From Mercurialis annua (lineage: Eukaryota > Streptophyta > Magnoliopsida > Malpighiales > Euphorbiaceae): a DNA stretch of 64,000 nucleotides. The DNA lies in assembly GCF_937616625.2 (NCBI RefSeq), contig NC_065577.1, positions 8,535,001 to 8,599,000 on the forward strand, in the 5' to 3' direction. A program made the position numbers and the translations under genes. The notes beneath the pieces are model-generated. The model was not told where the DNA came from. It ran no database searches and saw only the letters and a list, made by a program, of their open reading frames with translations. Of the stretch, positions 16,413 to 42,032 are shown in pieces (the stretch's first letter is position 1; the number at the start of each line of letters is the position of its first letter).

Positions 16413-16762
16413 GGCCTAATGCACCCGACTTTTTAACCTCTTATACACTGACATTGAAAACTGATTAATTTTATCTTATTTTGTGTTTTTTTTGTTTTCA
16501 ATCATACCTTTAAATATAAAATTTATATTTTTTTAATTAAAAAAATATAAAAGAATTTTTCAAAAAAAGGTTAATTTAATATAAAAAGGGTCAATTTAAA
16601 CAATTTTTTGAACTTTTTTAAATAAAAAAAAGGTCGATTTAATACTTAAAATTACAATTGAAATGAAAAAATGCAAAATAGAATAAAATTGACTAGTTTT
16701 TAAAGTTAGGGTAAAATTAAAAAAAAGACTAAAAAAATCAGGTGTTTTTAAGATATTAAACC
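16413..16762. mobile_element. Mutator-type MITE
   Basis: An imperfect palindromic element flanked by TAAAATGAA and TAAAATAAA (8 of 9 matching). The termini are more diverged than in the other MITEs here, so this is probably an older insertion. Confidence 0.6.
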
Positions 16763-16889
16763 TAAAATAAAAAGAGAGCTGGAATTTCACCATCTAAATA
16801 AATGGATCCATTTGAAATACTCATATTCTTTAATAATAGAAAAGTTATTTAAAAGGAACTCGGAAATTCATTCATAAAAAAAAATTTAA

Positions 16890-17205
16890 TGTCATAAAAA
16901 TACATTAACTTTACACGTTTTTTTATTTTGATCACGCCGTTTAAAAATCATCATTTTCATACACGAACTATCAATTTTTCTCAAATTCATGCACCGTTCA
17001 AAAATCCGGTGAAAATTGTAGAGCTGACAACCAGATAATGACATGTCATAATGAATCAGATAGTGACATGTCAATAATATTTTTTAGATTTTTGAACTGT
17101 TTATGGATTTGAGAAATATTGGTACTTGGTATATGAAAATGATGACTTTTAAATGGCGTGATTAAAAGAGAAAATGTGCAAAGTTAGTGAATTCTTTTGA
17201 ACGTT
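16890..17205. mobile_element. MITE-like inverted repeat
   Basis: Left segment ACTTTACACGTTTTTTTATT and right segment with its imperfect complement. The internal layout (GATCACGCC..., CACGAACTATC...) resembles the 370 bp family at 2582 and 50079. No clean target duplication was found. Confidence 0.45.
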
Positions 17206-17209
17206 ACTC

Positions 17210-19640
17210 AAAAAATAAACAAAAAAATTTATCAATTATAATTAATATATTAAAATATTTTTATAATATATTTTTATTTTTTCAAAATAAATCACTATAA
17301 AATCACTGTATTTAATGCCTAATGAAAGTATTTTAATAATTTTGTGTTTTATTAGACATCTTAGCTTATCCTTTTTTGGTTTTATTTAACCTCTCAAATT
17401 ATTCGTGAAAAATATACACACTAATATGAAAAAATAAAAATAGTTTTGATTTTGGTCTATTTGACCCATAAATTATATTATTTTGATCTATAATACTCCT
17501 TAACTAATTTGTTTTTCTATTGCACATCTAAATTTCTATTTTCGTTCATTTACCCTCTCATACAGTGTATCAATTCTAAAAAAAAGTATAAATTTGCGCT
17601 TCATATTTCAACTAAAAAGCAATGTCTTTTATTCATTATCTAAAAATTCATTTGAATATTAATTGTTTTAATTTTAGCAATGTATTTTTGACACAAACTT
17701 GCAATTTTAGCAATTTAATACATGAACTATCATTTATTTTTTAAATTCTAAGTATCGAGCCATTTTCCTTTAGAAAAATACTGAAGTGTACATCGAAATT
17801 AAACACTAATTCAGGGTTCACATCAGTATCTTTTAAACATAAAATTTTTCGGTGCTTAAAACTATAAAAAGCCGAATGTTGGTGTGTACAATTTTCATAA
17901 TTGAAAGTTTGTGTTAAATTTACAAAACACATTAAAATTTGTACATTTTTAAGCAGTTGAGTCTTCATTTAATATCATCAAAGCATAGTAAATATATGTA
18001 TTTTATAAATATCGTTATAAAAAAGAAAAAAAACTCTTGTTGTCATTGTTGAATATAAAAAAAATGTTTATATGTACAATAAGTAATATCATGTAATTAT
18101 TTGATTAGTTTTAAATATTTTTTTATTCATTTTTACTACTTTTTTCTAATTTTTACCATCGTCAACAAATTACAAATTTTTAACAAAATTTAAAATAAAT
18201 ATTTTTTTAAAAGAATTCTATGTCATCGTACATAAATTCATTTTTGTATGCTTATTAGCATTCATTCTAGACATAATATTAAAAAAAATCAAATAATTGT
18301 ATTTTCGAGAGGTTAAATGGGTAAAAACAATTAATACTTTAAATGTTCAATAGAAAAAAAAAATACTTTAGAGGTTAAATAAAATAAAATAAAATAATTT
18401 TAAGGGTCTAATTATGCATTATAATTAGTTATTCTTCACCTACTTCAAAAAGTTTAAATAGACGCGCTTTTTCACGGTGGACAAAAACGGTAATATATCG
18501 GTAAAAAAGTTATCAAAGTTGAAGGGTTAAATAGAATACAATTGAAAGTTAAGAGATTCAGTTGAAAATAGAAAAGGTATACAAGCCTAATAGAATAAAC
18601 TGGTATAATTTAAGGGTTAAATTATATATCAAGCCGCTTTAATTTTGAAGTATCCAAACAAAATACCCTAAAATTACATATATTATTTCTGTAAACTCGT
18701 TCCTACAGAATAAGAATGTGAGTTATGATTCAATCTCATTTCTCGAAGATCAAGTTTTATGATTAAACTTTCAGAGAGGATCCTACATTAAACAAGAGTA
18801 TAATAAGAAAAGTAGAGAAAAATTTATAAATTTATAACAATAATTATGTTTTCTTAAACTGTGTGATAAAGGTAAAATAGACAATTTTATTAAAACGGAG
18901 GGAGTATTTTTTATGAATAAGATAAACTATTTCTTGATTAACTATTATAAAAAATATAATTTATAATTATAAAAATTATTATTATCAAATATAAATATTA
19001 TAAAATAAAATATTTATGAATTTTTATTGTATCTCTTTCTTTGAATTATGATTTTCTTTTTCTGGCCTTTTTTCTTAATCGTAGCTTTTTGTGTGTCATT
19101 TTATGTGTAACGTTTTTTTGTGCGAAAGTTTTTAAAAATGGTCTTTTATCGCATATTGTGACTTTTAATATATATATTATTTATTTATAAATATTATAAA
19201 ATATATATAATTATCATCATTTGACAAATAATACTTACGTAAAACGACAATGATAGCTAAAAGAACAAATTGGAGTGCAGTTATAATTGGTGAAATGCGA
19301 AAATTTCCACCCAAATTTCAAATTCTTAAATGAAATTGTAATAATGATATTATCTCTAACAAACGAGTACACACAGTAGGAATAATAAAGAGAGTATTAA
19401 TTAATTAGTCAAAAATGTCAGGTTCCATACAACTACTGCTACTATTTCACGCACTAACCCTAATAATTTCTTCGAAAAGTCGAATTTCTTCGAAACTTCT
19501 GAAATAATGTCAACTAAGTATCGTAAATAAATTGCTCCCGGACTAGGACAGCTGGAAGAGGAGTGGATGCTGGAACTGGGAACATAATGGCCCACCATTA
19601 CAGGGAATCTCAAAGCCTGACAAATCGGGAGGTGTAGCCG
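17210..19640. other. AT-rich intergenic DNA with a possible large degenerate MITE
   Basis: No gene was recognised. Two segments near 17440 and 18640 are loosely complementary (of the type CTTAAATTATACC / GGTATAATTTAAGG), as expected of a decayed long inverted-repeat element. I could not find matching target duplications. Confidence 0.3.
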
Positions 19641-19798
19641 CAATAGCACCCGTTTTTATATGTCTGTTGGCTTTACTAACCGCATAGCTTCATAATAATT
19701 CTGTAAAGCTTCCGCATAATTTCCGAATTTCGTCCCTGCTCGACGGGTGGGTCTTGCAGTCAAGCGGAATTTTTTATTAGAAGAAAGAGCAGGCAAAG

Positions 19799-19853
19799 CA
19801 TCCTGGACTTGAACCAGAGACCTCGCCCGTGAAGTAAATCATCGCACCTACGG
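19799..19853 (-). other. Plastid DNA insertion: 3' end of chloroplast trnI-GAU
   Basis: On the minus strand the sequence runs CCGTAGGTGCGATGATTTAC... to ...TTCAAGTCCAGGATG. From memory this matches, over about 55 bp, the end of the intron plus 3' exon of chloroplast trnI-GAU. The neighbouring plastid sequence (GCCCA and then trnA) is missing. It is too short to be a tRNA gene. It lies 38 bp upstream of the TATA box of beta-glucosidase copy 2. Confidence 0.72.
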
Positions 19854-19890
19854 ACTTTTAATCCGATCCAAACATGAGCGGCCGTGTCTC

Positions 19891-19897
19891 TATAAAA
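19891..19897 (+). promoter_or_regulatory. Putative TATA box of beta-glucosidase copy 2
   Basis: TATAAAA, 55 bp upstream of the ATG at 19953. This gives a predicted 5' leader of roughly 30 bases. Confidence 0.6.
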
Positions 19898-19952
19898 TGG
19901 ATATTGTGATGAGAAAATGAATACAAAAGCTTGAAAACATAAAAACGTCATT

Positions 19953-32222
<12,270 letters not shown>

Positions 32223-32880
32223 AATATGCACTTGAAATGAACTCGAATTAGTTACTCTTCGGACACCACCTGCAAAATTGTTGAACTGTTTTTGTTGTTA
32301 AATTTGAATGAACTGTTTATCTTAATCTTTTTCTTTTGATGTATTAGTTTGAATTTTACATTGTGGACCATATTAAATTGAAGTTATCTTAGAGTCTGAT
32401 TGCTTCAGAATTAGGTCCTTTATGATTCAAATTACATTTTCTTTTGTCATTTTTGTTTTGCAAAAATATCTTTAACCTAATGCTGTTAAAAAAATACTAT
32501 TTTTTACTCTTTTTTTTTAAAATACCTCATTTTCCAATAAATTACCAATGATTTACCAATAATTTAGCAAAAAGTATATTTTTGAAAAACAAAAAAATTA
32601 GGGCGTATTGTTGCAAACATTTAATTAGCTGCAAAAGGATATTTTTGTAAGATGTCCTTTTAAAATTTTAATTTTTTAAATGATTTTTAAATTGAAAAGT
32701 TCTTATTCGGTTTATGTCAAAATTATATTATTTGGATTGTAATTTGATAGATCATATTAATTTATCTTTCTGAGTGTAAATGATAAAAACTCGATTTTAA
32801 TATTTTATTAAAAAAGTATTACAATAAACTGTTCATTACTTCAATTTAAACTTAAATAAGTAATATTAATCTCATGGAAT
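32223..32880 (+). other. 3' flank of beta-glucosidase copy 2, duplicated with the gene
   Basis: The sequence after the stop codon matches the flank of copy 1 (3386-4260, less its MITE) for roughly 650 bp. The duplication therefore includes downstream DNA as well as the gene. Confidence 0.75.
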
Positions 32881-33399
32881 GTCTATTATTGGAATAATAT
32901 ATAAAATTTCTATTTGTATTAGAATTTTATTTGTGAAGTATTTGAGTGAATGATAGTTTTATTATTATTGGCTAATTAAGAAATATAATTTAATTAGAAT
33001 TAATACTCCAAATACTATTTGACTATTTTGTTCCCGATATATATCATACACCTTATTCATCTTTTAGAATTAGAACCAACAAAAACCAAACACACAATAT
33101 AGACAATGATGTGAATAAGGAAAAAAAGGATGTGTGTGATGTGAGAAATATAAGTTAATTAATCCTAATTCTTTTGGGTTACTTCTTGTAGAGAGTTCAA
33201 CACTTTATGAGTTTTTTTTAATACCAGAGGTCTCTGTTTGATGATTCTGTACCAATTTTACACTCATTTTGATGATTAGTGGATGACTAGAATTTTTTCG
33301 TCCGTGAAAGTACACTTTATGCGAACCATGTAAAAATTTCTTGTGTTATTTATTTATTTTTCTATATTGTTATTTGTTGATCAAATACAAATTAAACAA

Positions 33400-33600
33400 T
33401 TAGAGAAATTGCGAGTTGGACTAATCATGAGTTCGAAATTGACTCGAAAATAATTGGAATCGACTCAAAGGATTTGAGCCGAGTTTGAAACTCGAACTAC
33501 TCGAGTTTCATTTCGAGCTGAACTCGAGTATCAATTAAAGAGTCTCGTAAGGCTCGTGAGCCGAAACGGGCGTCATACACGTACAATATCAATTGTTTTG
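33400..33600. repeat. Repeat of the CTCGAG-rich plant transposon type
   Basis: Many copies of ACTCGAGT/GAGTTCGA-type words in both orientations, a pattern seen in non-autonomous plant hAT elements. A related fragment lies at 43436-43600. Borders were not found. Confidence 0.35.
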
Positions 33601-33774
33601 AGAAATTTAGGATAGATACTCTATTAATTTAAAAAAATAATATGAGTTTCTACCTCAATAAAAAACATAGAAAAATACCTCCTTTTTTAGCACTTTTATT
33701 TTCTACTCCAAAACCTATTATTATTATTATTATTATTTTATTCTAAGCACTTTTATTTTTACTTTTACCCCGTA

Positions 33775-33778
<4 letters not shown>

Positions 33779-33824
<46 letters not shown>
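33779..33824 (+). repeat. (TC)n microsatellite
   Basis: About 23 TC units followed by pyrimidine-rich sequence. Confidence 0.95.
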
Positions 33825-33827
<3 letters not shown>

Positions 33828-34492
33828 CGTGTTTCTTTCTTCTCCTTCTTCTCCATTTTTTTCTTCTTCGTCATTTCTATGCCAGTGCTCCGCCGTGGCT
33901 CCGCCCTCACTCCATATTTAATTTCATCGATTTTTTTAGGTCATGGTGATTTTTACGATTAATTTCAACTTCTAAAGCTAAAAAATTTGATCTTGAATAT
34001 TTTTAGTTTTCAGATCTAAAATCTGTAAAAAGACAATTTTATGCTAAAAAATAATTTATTACAGAAAATAGTGCTTGATTTATCATATCAGTATCAGTAA
34101 AATTATCATATCAATATCACTAAAATTATCATATCAATATTATAACACTGCATGAAAAACAATTTTCAGCAAAAACCAGTGCTTGATTGTCATATCAGTA
34201 TAATAAAATCACAATATCGGTATCATAACATTATCATATTGTTATCATAACATGATAATATGATAATTTTTTATCATAAGATTATGATAAAGTATGTAAA
34301 ATATTTTTACTTATACGGTTATGATAATAGTATATGATAATATTATAATAATAGTAAGGTAAATTATATGATAATAGATAGATAAAGTTATATGATAATA
34401 GTATGATAATATTTTGATGATAATATGATAAAGTTACGATAAAGTATATGTCACGACCCAAAATCTCATGTTGTGGCCGACGCTAGGGAATG

Positions 34493-37400
34493 TGTAATAC
34501 CCCGTAGAATTTTAAGTGTTTATTTTCGTGTGTGTCCGATTTTAATTAATTAGGACCTCAAAAATAGTGAATAAATTCACGTGATGAATTTATAAGGGTG
34601 AAAATGTGTTTTGGTGTGTGTCTTGCCTTAAATTTGATTTTTGGCAATTTTACGTGTTAAAAGTGAATTTTGCGATTTTTCACTTAAAACCGTCAAGATA
34701 ATTATTTTAATTATTTTTAAAGGCCCAAAAATATTTTACTCCAGCCCATATGTTATGATTTAATGTTTTTGAATATTTGAGAAAGTTGAAATTATTTTGC
34801 CCCTAGAGTTCGAATTATTTACAAGAATGTCATAATGGCAAACTTGTAAATAATTGAAACATTAAATAAGTATCTAGATATTTCTCTATACTTAAGCTTG
34901 GTGCCCAAGCAATTCATTGTCTTCTTCATTTTGTGGGTGCCTAATACACCATAGATCAAAACACCAAGCTTTATTCTTTGATTTTCTCTCAAAATTTTCT
35001 TAACAAAAATTGTCGGGAATATTGCGTAGATCGTTAATATATATTTGCATGTTCGTTTGAGGTATAATTTCAAGCTCAAATCTTCGTTTTTATTTGCTGA
35101 TGTTGATGAGTTTTAGAAACATGCTTAGGATGGTTAAATATTGGTGTTTGATGGTTGATTAACTAAGTTTTGGTTGTTGTTTATGTGGGTTTCGGTTTTA
35201 AATAATTTTTTTACGTAAAATTAAATTATTTATTTAAATTTCTGGGCTGATCTAAATGATGAGATTAAAATATGCTTTAAAGTGAAATTTTTATGGATTA
35301 AAAATGTTAATTAATTCGGGTGTTAATTTAATTAGTTGGGTTTCGATTTTTAATTGTTTTAAAGCTTAAAAATCGCTTAAAAAGGGTAAATAAATGGATT
35401 TTAAATTTCTGGAAATAATTTTATTTATGGATAAGTTATATTTGTGGATGATGATGAATAAGTTTTTATTTAAGAATTTTTAATGATTTGATAATCGGGT
35501 TTAATTTTGATAATCGTTTATTCGGTTAAAATTGTTTAAAAGGGGTATTTTTGTCATTTTTAATTTCTGGGCAGAAATTATTCATGAAAAATTTATGAAA
35601 TATGTTTGATAATTATTTGTGGAGTTTAAATGATTTTTGTGAAGTGTTTTGACGGATTAATAATCGGTTTTGATTATTAATGGTTATTTCGGTTTTAATG
35701 GTTAAAATAATGGAAAATATTATTTTAAAAATTATGGGCTGCTGTTTTTACAAGATGAAAATTAAAAATGTATTTAAAATTAATTTTGGTGAATTTCGGT
35801 GTAAAAATGGCTTAAAATGGATTTTTAAGCGTTTTTAGCGTTTTTGAGTTTTCCGGCCAAAACCACCGGAATACGGTGACCGAAATGTGAGTAGAGGGGA
35901 TAGAGCATGGTGGCTCAGTCCTAAGCTCAGTTGGCAGCAGTTAGTGCCGAAATGATTTTGGCAGAAAATAAGGGGGGCCGAGCCCCACGTCAAAAATGTT
36001 TTACGGAAAAATATTTTTGGTTATTTATGAATTGTGGTATATTTGTTGAGATTTTCTAAAAATGTATTTTTAGAAAATTATGTGAATTGAATATGTGTTA
36101 GAATTATATGGAGTTATAATTTTATGTTTATTTATTGAAATAAATAAACTATGTGGATAGAGCGTATCGTATAGAAATACGATGACGCGGAAAGAGATAG
36201 TCGGAATCAAATTTGGTTATGTGATTGTGTGGTTTATTTGGTTGAGTCGGTCTAGAGTTTATCCTAGAATTTAGAGTTAATACATTTATTAATGTTTAAT
36301 CTCTAAATTAGATTCAGCGAATTTTATCGCGGAAACCGGCGAGCAAAGGTTTTGATATTCGACGGGTGAAATTTTTATATTTGGAATAAGCGAGTACTGT
36401 GAGTGTGTTTACAACTTATACTGCTAAATATTAGTATTAAAAATATTGCGAACTGCTTTACATAATTTGCAAATGTTTTATTTTATTTTGAATTTAAATC
36501 GCATGAACTATTATACATAGTTTTGAAATCGATTTAGATTCATTGAAACATACTTACTATTGGGCGGCAATAGTGCTGTGTGATCACCGGTATTGCATTT
36601 AGAATGGGTTGCATGTGAATGTGCTGTGTGAATCCTGGCGACGGCCTGGAAAGTCAGGCGACGGCCTAGACTCTGTGTGAACAGATCTTCAGAGGCAACA
36701 GAATATAGACGACTAAAGGCAGTAAAGAGAAACTGCCGAGATCTGAGAGGTTGAACCTTTTAAAAAAAGTGAAATGGCGACGGTATATATGTACTGCCGA
36801 AATCTGTTGTATGGTGAAAGAGTCTAAAGACCTTCACATACGTAAAAGATGAATGATCAGATTTGACGGGCTAGAGTACAGAAAGAAATGAATAAATACG
36901 GCCATGAAAAGGTTAACCCGTAATGTGGTGAAATGATGTGGAATATTTATGTTTCCTGTTTTGAAAGCATATAGGAACATGAATCATGGTTTAGGGTTTC
37001 ATATGAATCGGTAATCTGGAATGCATTGCTTTCATATTAATGTTTATTAGTACATATTGTACGCGTTCACTCAGTTTTTATAACTGACCCCGTTGAATTT
37101 AATATTTTTACAGGCGAGTAGTTTGAGGTGTGGATTTCCAATTTCTTGTTCCGAAAATCCCTGGCTTGAATAAAGTGAGAATGACTTTTCGTTATCGTGT
37201 CTAGAGTTGCAGTAGCTAGAATAATGAACGATGAAACCTTAGTAGTCGTTGGGCTTATTATGCTTTATATTTTATTATAACGCTTAAATTCTGATATAAT
37301 GTAATGTGTAATGTTGTGCGAAGTCCGAGCGACTGCACGAGTATAAAATGCGGCGAACGCATCTGCATAATGAAATGCAGTTAAATCCATAATGAAATTG

Positions 37401-37746
37401 TCTGCATAATGAAATGCGATTAAGTCCATAATGAAATGGCCTGCATAGTGAAATGCAGTAATTACCATAGTAAGGTGGTATGCATAATGAGATGCATGAT
37501 AAACCATAATGAAATGGTTTTGCAAACTAAAATGCAATAATTAAAGAGAAAATTATGTGCATGTTTTAAATGATAATTTTTATAAGAACGTTTTAAACTG
37601 CGATTTTAATATGTTCGAAAATGATTTGAATTCCGCGAAATTTTTTTAAGTGATTTTTAATGTATTTTTAAGGCTTGCTACGGGTTTCAGAGCAACCACT
37701 CCCATTCCCTAGCGTTCGTCTCGACGCCGAGAATCGGGTCGTGACA
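34493..37746 (+). mobile_element. Solo-LTR-like element, 3.25 kb, nested
   Basis: Begins TGTAATACCCCG and ends GGGTCGTGACA, flanked on both sides by GAATG (34488-34492 and 37747-37751). Its last 70 bp are related to the corresponding end of the interrupted element around it. Non-coding. The TG...CA ends and 5 bp duplication fit an LTR left by recombination, or a large non-coding retroelement. Confidence 0.78.
37365..37530 (+). repeat. Tandem repeat inside the nested LTR-like element
   Basis: Five or more degenerate units of about 34 bp, each containing CATAATGAAATGC or CATAATGAAATGG. Confidence 0.8.
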
Positions 37747-40700
37747 GAATGGGAATGGTAGTTCCAAAACCCATAGCAAGCCTGAAAGAAAACAATACAA
37801 AACTACACACATATTTTTTTAAAAAAGTTTTCTGAAATCAGATCAAAGCTTACAAACATAATTTACATAAAACGTTCAACGTTTACAAAACAATCAAACA
37901 TCGTTTACAAACGGCGTAAGGAAACTAGGGTCTTACTGCGTGGTTTCACATACCACCTAGCCCTGCCATATACACATAAAAAATAAACGGTTTTGTAAAA
38001 ACGTATTCAAAACTTATATACATATTAGAGTTTTGCAACAACGTAAAACCGTTTCATAAAACTGTATCATTAAACCACTGGGTCCTAATACCACTACTAG
38101 GTCCCGACACCACTACTGCAGCGCTAACGATCGACATCGCCTTCTATACGCACTGCCAAAAAGACGAACTTCTTAATTATGATAGAATTCGGATATGCCA
38201 AAGGACTGCTACCTGAGAGGAAACACTATGGGGGATCAGTGGACACTGAGTGACTTCATAATTTACAAATGAGTATGCAGAACAAAACAATGCATAAACA
38301 ATTTTACACATGCATCCAAATACAAGTCTTCAGATAAAACCTTAATCCTCATGTTAAATCCTGATGATTCCAAAATGATCTTGAGTATATATTTGATACC
38401 TTTATCATAATCCTTATGGTTCAGCCCCGAGATTATTCAACCGAGTTATCTGACCATATAGTACATTCCCGAGATAATTCAACCGAGTTATATGTACTAT
38501 TTCTTATATTCCACATATCATACAAACAAACAAAATAAATCTGCGATAATTCAACTGAGTTACCTTCTAGCCATGAGTCCCGAGATAATTCAACCGAGTT
38601 ATCTCATGCTAGATCACACCACACAACATCAAACTTTTGCACAGATGAAGTAATTCAAACTTGTTGAGATTAACTTGTGATTACACAGTTCCTATTTGCC
38701 GCTAAATAGGAAAGCTCATTTCATTGTATCTATATTGGTTTTAAACTAATGATGTATGCATTTTACATAAATTTTGACACTGAATAATGCTTATGCAATT
38801 CACATAAATAGTTTGCATATAAAAAGAATGCTCATTTAATATGTCAAATGTAAATATTTATAAACTCACCGCTTGCTAATCCTACTTTTATCGATCAACT
38901 TTCCGTCAAACGCGTGTCACTCCTCGTTCGTTATTCGCTTGCCTTGTTGGATCTAGGTAAGATACAAATAACACAGGTAATAGTCTAACATAAAAGACTC
39001 ATAGACTCAAAATAGAACTTAACTTATCACGTTAGCCGCGTCTAACTCTTATATCGAACTAACTTGATATAACTTATCGTTATAGCAATTTCATATTGCT
39101 ATTAAAATGTATTCCCGATACACTTTTCATGTCATTAAATAATATTCCAAACCATAACAAACATCGTTCTAAAACATCACAATTTAGTTTAACAAAACGT
39201 TTGAATATCGCATTCAAACTTTACTAAAACGTCAAGACCTCAAACTAGCATTTTAACTATCGAATACACCCTCCCCTTCTCCCATAGGGTCTGCCCTTGC
39301 AGCCCCTATGGGCTTCCATCGCTGCACCACCGTGAGCAGAGATCACGATGGCAATTCTGCTTCACGGTGGCAATTCTGCTTCACCGTGGCAACAATTCTG
39401 CCATGGAAGGCAGCATTCCTTGCCCACCATGGCAAGGAGCATGGCTGGCCGGAGCTTAGGCTCAACTCCACCTATAATTGATCACAATTTACACACAAAA
39501 CAAGCTATAGATTCAATGTAAAGCTCAAACAATCCATAACAATTCAAAACTCCAAAATCAAAACCTAACTTCTATTCAATCATCAAAACTCAACGAAACC
39601 TCAAGCAAACTTCAAATTGATAAAAGGTAAATCATTCACTTTGTTCTTGTGATTGTTTAGCTTAAAAAAAAATAAGAACTTTGGTGAGCTATTCCTATGG
39701 TGATGGTGATGGTGGTGTTCACGGCAACAAGGAGAAGAAGAGGTAAGTTTTCTTCTTTTCTTTTCTTTTTATTTTCTTTTAATTTTGTCATTTGCTATCT
39801 TAAATGAATTAAAATAGATAAATAAGCCTTATACCCTTATCCTCATGCCACCTCATCATCACCCTTATTGGGTTAAATGTCCAATTTAACTCAATCACAA
39901 AACCGTCGTGCTTAACTCTTAAATTATTATCGGAAAATCCTATTTCTAAACATCCGTACTTATTTGAATTAATAATAACCCTTACCTCAAACTATTAATA
40001 AATCCAACATATTCATTAATTAAATTCTTATTTACAACCTACTTGACCTAAATTGCTCAATTTAGGTACGAAGTACGGTTAAACTAGCCAAAGACTTTTC
40101 AGGGTTATTTACAGTATATCATTATAATGATATGATGATACTTATGATATTGTACTTATGATAAAGTATATTGTGATAATGTTATGATAATTTTTTATGA
40201 AAATAGATTATGGTAATAGTATGATAAAGTACGTATAAGATATGAGTCCCAGGATAGTTCCACCAAGGCGACTCATTAGATACAGGTCGCGGGATAGTTC
40301 CACAGAGCTGACCTTGTATCTATTCAAACGAGGAGAGTACTCTACAAAGCTATCGAGACTAAGTATATGACTTACTCGGACACTGGTGATCACACAACCT
40401 ATTGACGCCCAATAGGTAGCTCGTTTCCCACGGATCATGCACTAGTTTTCATAAACTAGATATTCTATAATACGATACACAAATTCATTTATAGCGATAA
40501 AATACTATAGCATGCGATGTAGTTGATATTCCTATTTATACTATCAAAAATAGCTATTGCGTAATAGTACACAAAAGTAAAGTGTAACTCACAATAATCG
40601 CTATTTCCATATCCCTATATGTAAGCTCCAAATAAGTTGATCCATCGAATGTCCTAGTGTCATGATCCAGTAGCTCGACTATACGAAGACATAAAGACAA

Positions 40701-41099
40701 TACGCGTTGATCGATCGATCTTCAAATACGCAACCTTGTTGATCTGGTAGCTTGTCGTATCTATTATAAAAATTTGTCGTTAATATGCGTTTGACATCCA
40801 AGTACAAACCTCAGAGGTATACTCTAGATCCTATAAACAAACAAATTATTTCTTAAATCACAACTCTTATCAACACTTTTTTCTTTTCGTATCACGATTT
40901 ATAACTCGATTAGGCCTTTAGGTTCCATAGATAAACCCATCATCGTTTTCATACAAACTTTCTTAAAAACCCTAATCACATTGTTACGTTTAACGTCCAA
41001 ATTTCACATTTTCGGAGTTTGGGGTTGATATCGAGTCAGGGTACGTCGTTTCGGCTCATGAAACGTCATACCTGCGATAAAATAGGCTTGGCAAGTCGT

Positions 41100-41225
41100 G
41101 CCAATGCATGTAGCATCGCTTCAGGCTGTGTAACATCGCCTCAGGCCTTTGTAGCGTCGCTTCATGCTGTATAGCATCGCTCCAAGCCTTGTAGCGTCGC
41201 TCCAAGCTGTGTAGCATCGCTACAA
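41100..41225 (+). repeat. Minisatellite
   Basis: About six degenerate units of about 21 bp built on TGTAGCATCGCTTCAGGC, inside the truncated LTR-like element. Confidence 0.8.
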
Positions 41226-42032
41226 ACCCTAACCTCATCATTTTTTGTTTTCCGGTGTGTTTCCGACATGCTTCTAAGTTTAATTCTCGTACCCATAGCG
41301 TTATACACCATAAATCATCCAATTTCTACCTTAAACTATCAAAACCGACGTGATTTCGAGTAAATCGATTTGTTCAAAAACGAACATCCCTTTAACTCCA
41401 AATTTTAGAGAAAAAAAAACAACAAACTCACCTTTATTTGATGCTTGTAATTGATAGAGGATTGAATTCTTGATACAACGGCGCGAGAATCACTCGATTC
41501 CGTCAAGAAACGAAGAAACTGTGTTGATTGCAAGTTTTGATCGCCAAACCCTTCACCGTTAGATTTTTTTGCTCTCTGTTCTTCATTTCCTTCTTTAACT
41601 TGTGATATATATCTTTTGGTTAATTTGCTTGTTTAATCCTCCCTTTTTTATTCTTTACAACCTTTCCTTTAAACTTTTCTTTTAACCAAACGATCAAGTA
41701 TTCCTATTTACTTGAATCCTTACTTATTATTTATAAACAAATAAACAATACTACTCCGATACTTTTATAAAATAATATTCATTACTCTTTTATAAATTAA
41801 TCTCGGATATAAATACTCAAACCTCCAAATTTGAGACATAAAACTTAATTTATATATTTTTCTCATATTTTCTTTGTAATATAATCATTTCTTATTTTAA
41901 TAAATACTGATATCCAAATTCTTTTGTGTAACTCGAAAATCTATAAACGTCCTACTCTGATAATATCTTTTTTTTTAATACCAATTATTCTATATATTTG
42001 CAATTCCGGTCCCTCCTCATAGGATACGTAGC

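Larger units (their letters stand above)
34449..40113 (-). mobile_element. Solo-LTR-like element, interrupted by another LTR
   Basis: On the minus strand it begins TGTAAATAACCCTG and ends GGGTCGTGACA, flanked by the 5 bp duplication GTATA (34444-34448 and 40114-40118). The element at 34493-37746 is inserted 44 bp inside its end. Without that insert it is about 2.4 kb. No coding region. It holds four copies of a GAGATAATTCAACCGAGTTA-type repeat (38430-38605). Probably a Ty3/gypsy-type LTR; the family is inferred. Confidence 0.75.

Noticed and set aside
19760..19860. A tRNA gene or tRNA-derived SINE
   Set aside because: Only the 3' half with the B-box is present. The flanking sequence matches the end of the plastid trnI intron and not a nuclear tRNA or a SINE body.
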